A stretch of DNA of 11,650 bases from Methanobacteriota archaeon (GTDB taxonomy: Archaea; Halobacteriota; Bog-38; Methanoflorentales; Methanoflorentaceae), in the NCBI GenBank assembly GCA_003170935.1, contig PMYA01000070.1, forward strand, positions 1 through 11,650, written 5' to 3'. Of this stretch, positions 1 through 6,297 are shown in pieces. The notes under the pieces are model-generated. The model had not been told where the DNA came from. It saw nothing but the letters and a program-made list of their open reading frames with translations, and did not search any database. Each line of letters starts with the position of its first letter. The stretch's first letter is position 1. Position numbers and translations under genes: made by a program.

Positions 1-118
1 AGTTTTAACATGGTTTTCATCAAAAAAAATAAGAAACTGCAGTACAATGTTTCCTAAAGTTGCAGCTTATTACAGACAGCTAACTTTCAAAACTAGTTAA
101 AGTTCGATATGAGGGATT

Positions 119-1066
119 ATGCGAGTATTGATAACTGGCGGCGCTGGATTCATAGGTAGTAATTTTGTACGTTACATGCTCAACACACACCAGTCCACGG
201 AACTTGTGGTCCTAGATAAACTTACGTACGCCGGGAACATGGACAACCTGAAAGATGTGTTAGCTAGCATAGAATTCGTCAAAGGTGACATTTGCGATGA
301 GAAATCCGTAAAACTTGTAATGAATGACTGCGACTGCGTGATTAACTTTGCAGCTGAGACGCATGTCGACAAGTCTATTGTTAGTTCCGCTGCATTCGTC
401 CAAACAGACGTCTTAGGAGCTCAAGTCTTGCTTGAAGCGGCGAAGGAACACCAGATTGAGCGGTTCATTCAAGTATCTACAGATGAAGTTTACGGCAGCA
501 TTCGTAGGGGGTCCTTCAGCGAGTCAGATAAGTTAAATCCTTCAAGCCCTTATGCAGCAAGCAAAGCAGGGGCAGATCTTCTGCTGTCATCCTATTTTAC
601 AACTTACAACTTTCCTTGCATCATTACCCGCAGTGCTAACAACTATGGGCTCTATCAGCATCCCGAGAAACTGATTCCGCACTTTATTACCAGTGCTATG
701 AGAAACTGCAAGCTGACAGTTTATGGCAAAGGAGACAACATCCGAGATTGGATACACGTTGAAGATAACTGCAAAGCCATAGACTACGTTCGTCAGATGG
801 GCAAAACCGGAGAAATTTACAACATTGGCGCTGGTAATGAGAAGAGTAATTTAGACATAACGAAAGCTATCCTACAACTTCTGGATAAGCCTTTATCGCT
901 CATGACGTTCGTTAATGACCGTCTGGGACACGACTATAGGTATTCTCTAGACTGTTCGAAGATTACGGCTCTCGGATGGAAGCCCAAAATTTCATTTGAA
1001 GAAGGATTAGCGCAGACTGTTCTATGGTACCAAGAGCACGAACCGTGGTGGTCTTCGCTAGTTTAA
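119..1066 (+). CDS. rmlB: dTDP-glucose 4,6-dehydratase (RmlB-type extended SDR)
   Basis: Predicted to convert dTDP-glucose to dTDP-4-keto-6-deoxyglucose in the cytoplasm, the committed step toward dTDP-rhamnose and other deoxysugars. The 315-residue protein shows the N-terminal NAD-binding GGAGFIG motif (residues 7-13), the RmlB-specific catalytic TDE (121-123), and the SDR catalytic pair in YAASK (145-149). It also has family blocks NNYG (174-177), RDWIHVEDNC (209-218) and DRLGHDYRY (267-275). It is slightly shorter than many bacterial RmlB proteins, but both ends look intact. The ATG is preceded by a GAGGG Shine-Dalgarno-like site at 111-115, with short spacing. The 118 bases upstream are A/T-rich and hold no recognisable gene; a weak TATA-like stretch lies near 66-72. 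No rmlA, rmlC or rmlD is visible, so they may lie left of the window. A related 4,6-dehydratase acting on another NDP-sugar is possible, but TDE favours the dTDP-glucose enzyme. Confidence 0.9.
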   Translation: MRVLITGGAGFIGSNFVRYMLNTHQSTELVVLDKLTYAGNMDNLKDVLASIEFVKGDICDEKSVKLVMNDCDCVINFAAETHVDKSIVSSAAFVQTDVLGAQVLLEAAKEHQIERFIQVSTDEVYGSIRRGSFSESDKLNPSSPYAASKAGADLLLSSYFTTYNFPCIITRSANNYGLYQHPEKLIPHFITSAMRNCKLTVYGKGDNIRDWIHVEDNCKAIDYVRQMGKTGEIYNIGAGNEKSNLDITKAILQLLDKPLSLMTFVNDRLGHDYRYSLDCSKITALGWKPKISFEEGLAQTVLWYQEHEPWWSSLV

Positions 1067-1096
1067 AAAACGCTTAGGCGAGTTTGACAGAAAAAA
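1065..1096 (-). terminator. U-tract terminator region for purS-purQ
   Basis: Read on the minus strand, purQ is followed within about 50 bases by two runs of six T (complements of A runs at 1091-1096 and 1065-1070). Archaeal termination commonly uses U-rich tracts without a required hairpin. The second run overlaps the rmlB stop codon, so purQ transcripts probably end at or inside the tail of the convergent rmlB gene. No matching T-run is visible on the plus strand for rmlB. Confidence 0.45.
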
Positions 1097-1116
1097 GGTT
1101 CCGAGGGAGCTGAGAG

Positions 1117-1797
1117 TCAGAGTGATTTAATATATCTGATCATCGATTCAAAGACTGCATTCCCATCCAGAGAGCCCAGACGTTTCTCTGAGGCTCGTTC
1201 CGGGTGTGGCATCATAGCTAACACGTTTTTTTCCAAATTGCTAATCGCTGCAATGTTATCTTGCGATCCGTTTGGGTTTGCAGCAGAAGTCGGGCATCCT
1301 TTATCATCGACGTACTTAAAAACGACCTGATCATTTTCGTAAAGCTCTTTTAGTAGTCTCGGGGGAACGACGTATCGTCCTTCTTTGTGAGCTATAGGAA
1401 GCTTCACTACCTCGCTTGAAAGTGATGTAAAGGGAGATCTGCCAATTTTAAGAAGTTTCACCCACTTACAGATGAACTTCGGATACTGATTTAATGTAAA
1501 CGTGCCCGGCACAAGGTTTGATTCACTAAGGATTTGAGCCCCGTTACATATACCAAGGACGGGTTTCCCATCCGCAGCCATCTCCTGAACCGACTGCATA
1601 ATCTTAGTTCGAGCGGCAATGGCACCTGCTCTTAAGTAGTCCCCGTATGAAAAGCCTCCTGGGATGATCGCGCCATCAAACCCCTCTAAGACTTCTTTGT
1701 ACCAAACGAGTTCTGCGTGAACGCCTAGATTATTCAAAGCTTTTTGTACGTCTAGATCGCAGTTGCTGCCACCGAAACGAAGAATCGCAATCTTCAT
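1117..1797 (-). CDS. purQ: phosphoribosylformylglycinamidine synthase, glutaminase subunit PurQ
   Basis: Class I glutamine amidotransferase subunit of FGAM synthase. It releases ammonia from glutamine for PurL in step 4 of de novo purine synthesis. The 226-residue protein shows the conserved GGFSYGDYLRAGA block (47-59), the nucleophile Cys84 in GICNGAQ (82-88), NPNGSQDNIAAI (175-186), and the catalytic His198/Glu200 in MPHPE. Length is normal for the family. The frame stays open upstream to 1872, but that extension overlaps purS and has no homologous look. The start at 1797 gives the canonical MKIAILRFGG beginning and has GGAG about 14 bases upstream (1812-1815). It lies 17 bases after the purS stop, so the two are one transcript. 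The partner PurL is not in the window. Confidence 0.93.
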   Translation of the reverse strand: MKIAILRFGGSNCDLDVQKALNNLGVHAELVWYKEVLEGFDGAIIPGGFSYGDYLRAGAIAARTKIMQSVQEMAADGKPVLGICNGAQILSESNLVPGTFTLNQYPKFICKWVKLLKIGRSPFTSLSSEVVKLPIAHKEGRYVVPPRLLKELYENDQVVFKYVDDKGCPTSAANPNGSQDNIAAISNLEKNVLAMMPHPERASEKRLGSLDGNAVFESMIRYIKSL

Positions 1798-1814
1798 TAG
1801 CACCGTCGTAGCTC

Positions 1815-2057
1815 CTATTCGAGCACTACGCTGTAATCGTGTATGATGGGATTCGCGAGCAGTCTCTGGCACATTCCTTGGGCGACTTCAGTTGCATTCT
1901 GGCGCGAATCTGCTTCGAATTCAAGCTCAAAGACTGATGCTTGTTTCAAGGATCGACATTCAAATCCAAGATGCTTAAGGGCTTTCGTTATTGTAGTAGC
2001 TTCAGGATCCAACATGCCATCCTTGAGCTTCACGGTTATCTCGGCGCGGAAAAGCAT
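1815..2057 (-). CDS. purS: phosphoribosylformylglycinamidine synthase subunit PurS
   Basis: Small structural subunit that bridges PurQ and PurL in the multi-part FGAM synthase of archaea and Gram-positive bacteria. The product is 80 residues, the usual size, and has the family signature of a beta strand (FRAEITVKLKDGMLDPEA, residues 3-20) followed by helix and strand: ALKHLGFECRSLKQ (26-39) and FELEFEA (43-49). It precedes purQ by 17 bases in the same direction, the classical purS-purQ order. No Shine-Dalgarno site is seen before the ATG. A TATA-like element about 28 bases upstream suggests a leaderless or nearly leaderless message for the operon's first gene. Confidence 0.9.
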   Translation of the reverse strand: MLFRAEITVKLKDGMLDPEATTITKALKHLGFECRSLKQASVFELEFEADSRQNATEVAQGMCQRLLANPIIHDYSVVLE

Positions 2058-2081
2058 ACGATGACTGTTGGATCGTAATAG

Positions 2082-2089
2082 TAAATATT
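2082..2089 (-). promoter_or_regulatory. TATA-like promoter element of purS-purQ
   Basis: On the minus strand an AATATTTA stretch is centred about 28 bases upstream of the purS ATG. That is the distance expected between an archaeal TATA box and the transcription start, so transcription would begin at or next to the start codon. The call rests on position and A/T composition only. Confidence 0.4.
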
Positions 2090-2143
2090 AGTTGTTAATA
2101 GGCCGAAGTCTGGCGATGTGATCGATCTAACGCGACCGCGCGC

Positions 2144-2164
2144 AAAAAACGGTGTGCCAAAAAA
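2144..2164 (-). terminator. double U6 tract downstream of the thioredoxin-like gene
   Basis: On the minus strand two T6 runs (complements of A6 at 2159-2164 and 2144-2149) lie about 87-107 bases after the stop of the thioredoxin-like gene and ahead of the purS promoter. U-tracts of this kind terminate archaeal RNA polymerase. A GC-rich self-complementary stretch, GCGCGCGGTCGCG, follows on the same strand. The remaining sequence between the two genes (2058-2250) shows no coding frame I can support. Confidence 0.4.
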
Positions 2165-2250
2165 TGATCTAAGTGCCGTCATACACATAGGCCTCGTTCG
2201 ACGTCAATCCGAATAACTTTAAGCCCACGTTCATTGTGGTCGGGAATGCG

Positions 2251-2862
2251 CTACCGGAACCTCTGACTAACTAGCATTATGGCAACAGCGATCATTACAC
2301 CAGCTAATGCAGGGATCGCTTCAAAACCAGGCACTCCTGCAGCTTTGCCTGTATTGCTTTGGCCCGCCATAGAGGTATTCGATGTAGGCGCCGGGGTGTT
2401 TGACGGATTCGTAGTCGGAGAATGAGCGGCAAAAGGAGCTTCCGCGAGTACCTTGCGTTGCAGAGCAGTCACCTCGGAAGCCGATAGTTCCGTATTGTAT
2501 TTCTCCAAGACTTTGCCTTGCGGGTCAGTGAGTACGACCAATGGCGGCTTGCTATAATTATATAAGGTACCTTGTTCAGTCCCAAGGACGTTGATGTTTA
2601 TGAAGCTTGATGAAAGCGCAACAACTTCTGTGTTGTTCCATGTGTTTTGATCCATGTTTTTGCATTTCGAACACCATTGTTCATGGACATATATCAACAC
2701 GGGCTTGTTTTTTTCGGCTGCTGTTTTCATCCCCGTTGGATAATCATAAACCCACGCGACTTCGTTTTGCGCTTTGACGCTGGCTGTGAGAGGGCAGGTT
2801 ATTATTAAAAGAAGAATGGCAACAACGGATAATAGCGTTGCAGAACGAATTGGAAATGACAT
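2251..2862 (-). CDS. secreted thioredoxin-fold protein with PGF-CTERM-like C-terminal anchor
   Basis: Predicted extracytoplasmic thiol-disulfide or thioredoxin-like protein. Residues 5-31 are a Sec-type signal peptide (hydrophobic LLSVVAILLLIIT, likely cut near A31-Q32). Residues about 45-140 resemble the thioredoxin_7/DUF255-like fold, with the redox motif WCSKC (C64, C67) and a later Pro-Pro (106-107) in the place of the usual cis-proline. Residues 146-174 are a low-complexity Ser/Thr/Asn/Pro linker. The tail has PGFEAIPA (178-185), a hydrophobic span to about residue 199 and a final RFR, which is the tripartite layout of PGF-CTERM archaeosortase signals. N-glycosylation sequons occur at NNT, NYS and NTS. 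The gene stands alone and is divergent from the glycosyltransferase gene. Its substrate is unknown. An oxidative-folding or reductase role is inference from the CxxC motif. Confidence 0.8.
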   Translation of the reverse strand: MSFPIRSATLLSVVAILLLIITCPLTASVKAQNEVAWVYDYPTGMKTAAEKNKPVLIYVHEQWCSKCKNMDQNTWNNTEVVALSSSFININVLGTEQGTLYNYSKPPLVVLTDPQGKVLEKYNTELSASEVTALQRKVLAEAPFAAHSPTTNPSNTPAPTSNTSMAGQSNTGKAAGVPGFEAIPALAGVMIAVAIMLVSQRFR

Positions 2863-2884
2863 AATTATTTACAATGTCACTGTG

Positions 2885-2892
2885 CTATTTAA
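2885..2892 (-). promoter_or_regulatory. TATA-like element of the thioredoxin-like gene
   Basis: TTAAATAG on the minus strand is centred about 26-27 bases before the ATG at 2862. No Shine-Dalgarno site lies between them, so a leaderless transcript starting near the ATG is likely. Confidence 0.4.
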
Positions 2893-3028
2893 TTCTTCCA
2901 ATATTGGACGTTAGAAAACCCATAAGCCGCTTTCTACGACCCGATCTATTCGACGGTGCGAAAAGGTTTCTAAATTCTTTGGTACAGAGCTGTCCAAAAG
3001 AAGTCGACGCGAGCGATTAAATTTCACG

Positions 3029-3036
3029 ATAAATTA
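3029..3036 (+). promoter_or_regulatory. TATA-like element ahead of the GT4 gene
   Basis: ATAAATTA lies about 38 bases before the GTG start at 3071. It would place transcription start near 3058, just ahead of the AAGGTGA Shine-Dalgarno site at 3058-3064, so any leader would be very short. Position and composition are the only support. Confidence 0.35.
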
Positions 3037-3070
3037 TTCAACTCTTAAGCGCACAATAAGGTGAATTTGC

Positions 3071-4189
3071 GTGAGAATCATCCAAGCCTCCTCGTATTTC
3101 TATCCACATATTGGTGGTGTAGAGACTCATGTCTTAGAGCTAGCTAAAAGCTTGCAGGATATGGGACATGAAGTCATCGTGTTGTGCGCTGCTGTCCCGA
3201 AATCAGATCCTGAGGAGGTCCTGAACGGGCTCCACATCTACCGATTTCCCGCTCTAGATCTCCCATATGTTCCCTTCATTTATGCGCTGCGACGGCGGTT
3301 TGCGCAGTTCCGTGCTGATGTGATCCATTCGCATTATCCGCCGCCATTCATGTCTTATGGCGCAGTTAAGGGGTTGCCCCAAGTCCCACACGTGCTTACA
3401 TATCACTGTGATCTGGAGATCCCTGATCATATCGCAAACCTAAGAATCCCGAGTGTCTTGAAACACTCTATTCAAAGGGTAAATAATAGCCTTTATGCAA
3501 AGCCCGTCCTCGATGCGGTTAACCAGATAATTGCTACAACTCAATCCTACGCAGAAAGCTCCCCGCTGCTGCAAAACTACCAGTACGAGATCGTGCCAAA
3601 TGGGGTCAGGCTGGAGGCTTTTGACAGCCTGCACGACGCAAGTGAGAGAAAGGTTAAGCAAGTGCTCTTTGTCGGTCGGCTAAGCTCCGTCAAAGGTATC
3701 GACTATCTCATCAAAGCTGCGAAAATCGTGCTGAAGCAGCATAAGGATGCAACGTTCCTGATCGTTGGCGATGGAGAAGAGCGACAAAGCCTCAAGGCGC
3801 TCACCAAAGGCTATGAAAATTGCATCAAGTTTTGCGGACATATATCGAGACGTGCTCTCGTGGAACTTTATAAGAGCTCTGCGGTGCTCGTCCTTCCATC
3901 TTTTACACGACTTGAAGCTTTTGGTGTCGTCCTTTTGGAAGCAATGGCGTGCGAAACGCCAGTTATTGCGTCTCAAATCCCAGGCGTACTCGACGTGATC
4001 GGCGAGGGAGGTTTTTTAGTAAAGCCGTGTAGCCCACAATCTATAGCAACCGCTATTCAAAACATTTTTGAAAATCCAGCAGATGCGAGGCGAATGGGCA
4101 AAAAAGGTAGAAAGCTTGTCGAACAGAAGTATGACTGGAAAATCGTCGCGCAGCAGATCCTAGGCGTGTACGCAAATGTTCAAGACTAA
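3071..4189 (+). CDS. GT4-family glycosyltransferase (GT-B fold)
   Basis: Retaining sugar transferase expected to add a hexose from a nucleotide-sugar to a lipid-linked or surface glycan at the cytoplasmic membrane face. The 372-residue protein has the GT4 N-terminal domain with the glycine loop HIGGVETH (13-20) and a linker motif FVGRLSSVKG (200-209) that opens the nucleotide-sugar domain. The diagnostic EX7E motif is present (E282 and E290, in EAFGVVLLE), followed by the PVIAS segment typical of the family. No transmembrane segment is evident. The start is GTG, supported by the AAGGTGA ribosome site 6 bases upstream and by the typical MRIIQASSYFYPHIGG beginning. It is the first of three same-strand genes with a GT2 transferase and a flippase-like protein. 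The donor and acceptor sugars cannot be told from sequence. Confidence 0.88.
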   Translation: MRIIQASSYFYPHIGGVETHVLELAKSLQDMGHEVIVLCAAVPKSDPEEVLNGLHIYRFPALDLPYVPFIYALRRRFAQFRADVIHSHYPPPFMSYGAVKGLPQVPHVLTYHCDLEIPDHIANLRIPSVLKHSIQRVNNSLYAKPVLDAVNQIIATTQSYAESSPLLQNYQYEIVPNGVRLEAFDSLHDASERKVKQVLFVGRLSSVKGIDYLIKAAKIVLKQHKDATFLIVGDGEERQSLKALTKGYENCIKFCGHISRRALVELYKSSAVLVLPSFTRLEAFGVVLLEAMACETPVIASQIPGVLDVIGEGGFLVKPCSPQSIATAIQNIFENPADARRMGKKGRKLVEQKYDWKIVAQQILGVYANVQD

Positions 4190-4223
4190 CCTTGAAAACA
4201 AAAGCAAAGCGCGATTGCGACGA

Positions 4224-4232
4224 TTTAATATA
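4224..4232 (+). promoter_or_regulatory. TATA-like element ahead of the GT2 gene
   Basis: TTTAATATA is centred 28 bases before the ATG at 4256, and no Shine-Dalgarno site intervenes. This fits a separate, leaderless transcript starting at the second glycosyltransferase, within the 66-base gap after the GT4 gene. Read-through from the GT4 gene is equally possible, since no terminator is visible in the gap. Confidence 0.4.
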
Positions 4233-4255
4233 CGTTAATCGAATTCCCTTCTGAG

Positions 4256-5233
4256 ATGAAAATCTGCGCCATTGTCCCAATAGCGCCATCTGAACCGTTC
4301 ACACTTGTCGAAAAATCGATCAAGAGCCTAAATGACCTGGACTGCAGCAGGCTAGATTTTGAAGCCTATTACGTCATTGATAGCGGCGGAGGAGATGATA
4401 AAGCTCTATATCACGTGCTACCTCCACATTTTCATATAATTGTAAGAAATGACAATAGAGGTCGGCGGGCAGGTGCCATCAATGACGTTCTTAACGTCAT
4501 TGAGGGAGCGGAATACATAGCATTGTTTGATGTTGATAGCCGCCCCAACATTGATTTCTTGACTGAGTGTGTGTCTGCGCTGACGGAAGCGAGCAATGGC
4601 GTGCTTGCAAGCGGTTGTCGCTTCGTCACCAATAAAGAGAGCACACTCACAAAGATTATTTCTATCGAGTACAAGTTCTTCTGTGACATCTATCGTCTCG
4701 GTAGGTGGTCAGGGGGTTTCATTCAATTCAACGGATTAATAGGGGTTTCAAAAGCGGCCTTTCTTCGAAGCACGGTTTTTAACGAACGCTGTGCTTGCGA
4801 GGACGTAGACATTACCCAACAGATCTATCTCTCAGGGAGCTCCGCGCTCCTCGTTAATTCACAAGTTGGCGAACAAGCCCCCACTTCAATTCAAGATTTG
4901 TACCATCAAAGAGTCCGGTGGTTCCGAGGAGCAGTCGAAGGACTGCGAAAATATTTCGCCCAGATGTTGACAGCAAGCGTGCCGATCGTAGTAAAAATCA
5001 CGTGGTTTGGCTCGCTCACGGTTCCATTTTTTTCCTTCTTGCTAGCACCTTTTGTTCCGTTATACTTACGTGCAATAAGGGCAGAAAGTGATTCTCTGTC
5101 GGAATCACTTAGGATCTTATTTGGCGTAATAGGCTATATGTGCTTAATGACGCTCTGTGGCGCCGTGGCAATCGGACAATATATCACTTCCCGAAAGAGC
5201 GAGTGGGCTGCGATGACCCGATCGGAGGTCTAG
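4256..5233 (+). CDS. membrane GT2-family glycosyltransferase
   Basis: Inverting, processive-type or lipid-glycan sugar transferase of the GT-A fold. In the 325-residue product the donor/metal motif is DVD (92-94), the acceptor-side catalytic acid lies in CEDVD (181-185), and the cellulose-synthase/hyaluronan-synthase type QRVRW (218-222) is present. These three together mark the QxxRW branch of GT2. The C-terminal part has hydrophobic spans at about 243-271 and 286-308, so the catalytic domain is anchored at the membrane. Unlike many GT2 synthases there is no N-terminal transmembrane segment. The ATG start gives the expected first strand (MKICAIVPIA). The next gene begins 17 bases after its stop, consistent with co-transcription. 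The sugar specificity is unknown. A 9-bp inverted repeat lies within the coding sequence at 5086-5110. Confidence 0.86.
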   Translation: MKICAIVPIAPSEPFTLVEKSIKSLNDLDCSRLDFEAYYVIDSGGGDDKALYHVLPPHFHIIVRNDNRGRRAGAINDVLNVIEGAEYIALFDVDSRPNIDFLTECVSALTEASNGVLASGCRFVTNKESTLTKIISIEYKFFCDIYRLGRWSGGFIQFNGLIGVSKAAFLRSTVFNERCACEDVDITQQIYLSGSSALLVNSQVGEQAPTSIQDLYHQRVRWFRGAVEGLRKYFAQMLTASVPIVVKITWFGSLTVPFFSFLLAPFVPLYLRAIRAESDSLSESLRILFGVIGYMCLMTLCGAVAIGQYITSRKSEWAAMTRSEV

Positions 5234-5235
5234 TT

Positions 5236-5241
5236 GAGGGG
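5236..5241 (+). promoter_or_regulatory. Shine-Dalgarno site deciding the flippase-like start
   Basis: GAGGGG lies 9 bases before the GTG at 5251, immediately after the GT2 stop codon. It supports this GTG over the upstream in-frame ATG at 5140, which would overlap GT2 by 94 bases and add 37 residues of non-family sequence. Confidence 0.6.
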
Positions 5242-5250
5242 AAATGTATC

Positions 5251-6291
5251 GTGAAGGGTTCACGTAAGTGGCTTGCGGTTTCGTTAAGTTTCAGCGTAGT
5301 CTCAATTCTTGCGCTCCTACTGCTTACAATCACACCAGGCCAACTCCGCAGCCTCATTCAAATCCATCCAGCCTTCTTAGCTGCCGCGTTGATTGTTCAG
5401 CTCTGTTCTTGGCTTGTTTGGGGTGCCCGAATAAAGGTCATGTCAGAAGCACTCGGGGGGGAGGTTCCTTTCAAAAAATCAGTCGAGATAGTATTGTCAA
5501 ATGAGTTTGCCGCATCAATCACCCCTGGGCACGTAGGCGGGGAAATAACTAGAGTGCAGTTGTTAAGAAGCTGCAACCTCTCTGTGGGGGATGCCTCTGC
5601 TGTCGTTCTAGGAGAGAGAATGTTGGATGCGCTTTTCTTAGGCATAGCCGCGCCGATCGGATTTGTGTTATTTACCAAGTACGTCGAGAGTGGCGCAGGT
5701 TTGATGGCCCTTTTTGGCGGCGCAGCCCTAGTTTTCGGTATACTCTTTTTTATCCTCCTCTACGTCATAATAAAGCCAAGAAAATTGAAGTCTCTCGTTA
5801 AGAGAGCACGTTGGTTGTTCGTCAAAGTGAAAGGCGCTGACAAAGCTGACCAGTCTATACAAAAATTCTTGCGAGAGATCGATGTCTTTCACAATAGCAC
5901 TAAACTGTATCTGAAGGATGAACGAAAAGCTTTAGCCAAAGGTTTTCTTTTTACGACGGTGTTTTGGCTTCTGCAGTTTTCTATTGCTTCTCTCATCCTC
6001 GTTGGCCTCGGATCACCTCCGTGGATTTTGGCGTCCTTTTCTGCCCAAACAGTACTGATGATGATCGCCACGATCCCGCTTACCCCCGGAAACAGCGGTA
6101 TAGCTGAACTGAGTACCGCAACGATTTATTCAACCTTCGTGAGCACCTCTGTGTTGGGCATCTTCATTCTCGGGTGGAGAATCGTCACGTATTATCTAAA
6201 TATAGTCGTGGGCGGACTGGTTAGTATAAGGATCTTGCGAGGAAGCGCCGTAGTGGAAGGAGCAGTTGACGGCGTCACCTCAAAGCATTAA
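5251..6291 (+). CDS. flippase-like / lysylphosphatidylglycerol-synthase TM-region protein (AglD-related)
   Basis: Polytopic membrane protein of 346 residues in the UPF0104/LPG_synthase_TM superfamily, which includes the membrane part of archaeal AglD and of bacterial MprF. Members are linked to moving or modifying lipid-bound substrates across the membrane. Family signatures are TPGHVGGE (91-98), the GERMLDAL segment (121-128) and a second TPGNSGIAE (278-286). I see roughly seven hydrophobic spans, the first at residues 7-29, and a basic/charged cytoplasmic loop at about 175-230. The GTG start is chosen because of the GAGGGG site upstream and because translation then opens with MKGSRKW and the first membrane helix. 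It follows the GT2 gene by 17 bases, suggesting it handles the lipid-linked product of the two transferases. No soluble catalytic domain is attached, so transport is likelier than aminoacyl transfer, though this is not proven. Confidence 0.8.
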   Translation: MKGSRKWLAVSLSFSVVSILALLLLTITPGQLRSLIQIHPAFLAAALIVQLCSWLVWGARIKVMSEALGGEVPFKKSVEIVLSNEFAASITPGHVGGEITRVQLLRSCNLSVGDASAVVLGERMLDALFLGIAAPIGFVLFTKYVESGAGLMALFGGAALVFGILFFILLYVIIKPRKLKSLVKRARWLFVKVKGADKADQSIQKFLREIDVFHNSTKLYLKDERKALAKGFLFTTVFWLLQFSIASLILVGLGSPPWILASFSAQTVLMMIATIPLTPGNSGIAELSTATIYSTFVSTSVLGIFILGWRIVTYYLNIVVGGLVSIRILRGSAVVEGAVDGVTSKH

Positions 6292-6297
6292 GATGGC

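Noticed and set aside
1..118. Possible end of an upstream gene before rmlB
   Set aside because: The stretch is A/T-rich with stops in the plus frames and no recognisable protein sequence. It is best read as intergenic or promoter DNA.
1798..1872. N-terminal extension of PurQ to 1872
   Set aside because: It overlaps purS in another frame and puts 25 unrelated residues before the canonical MKIAILRFGG start.
5140..5250. N-terminal extension of the flippase-like protein from an ATG at 5140
   Set aside because: It would overlap GT2 by 94 bases, adds 37 hydrophilic residues with no family resemblance, and ignores the GAGGGG site 9 bases before the GTG at 5251.
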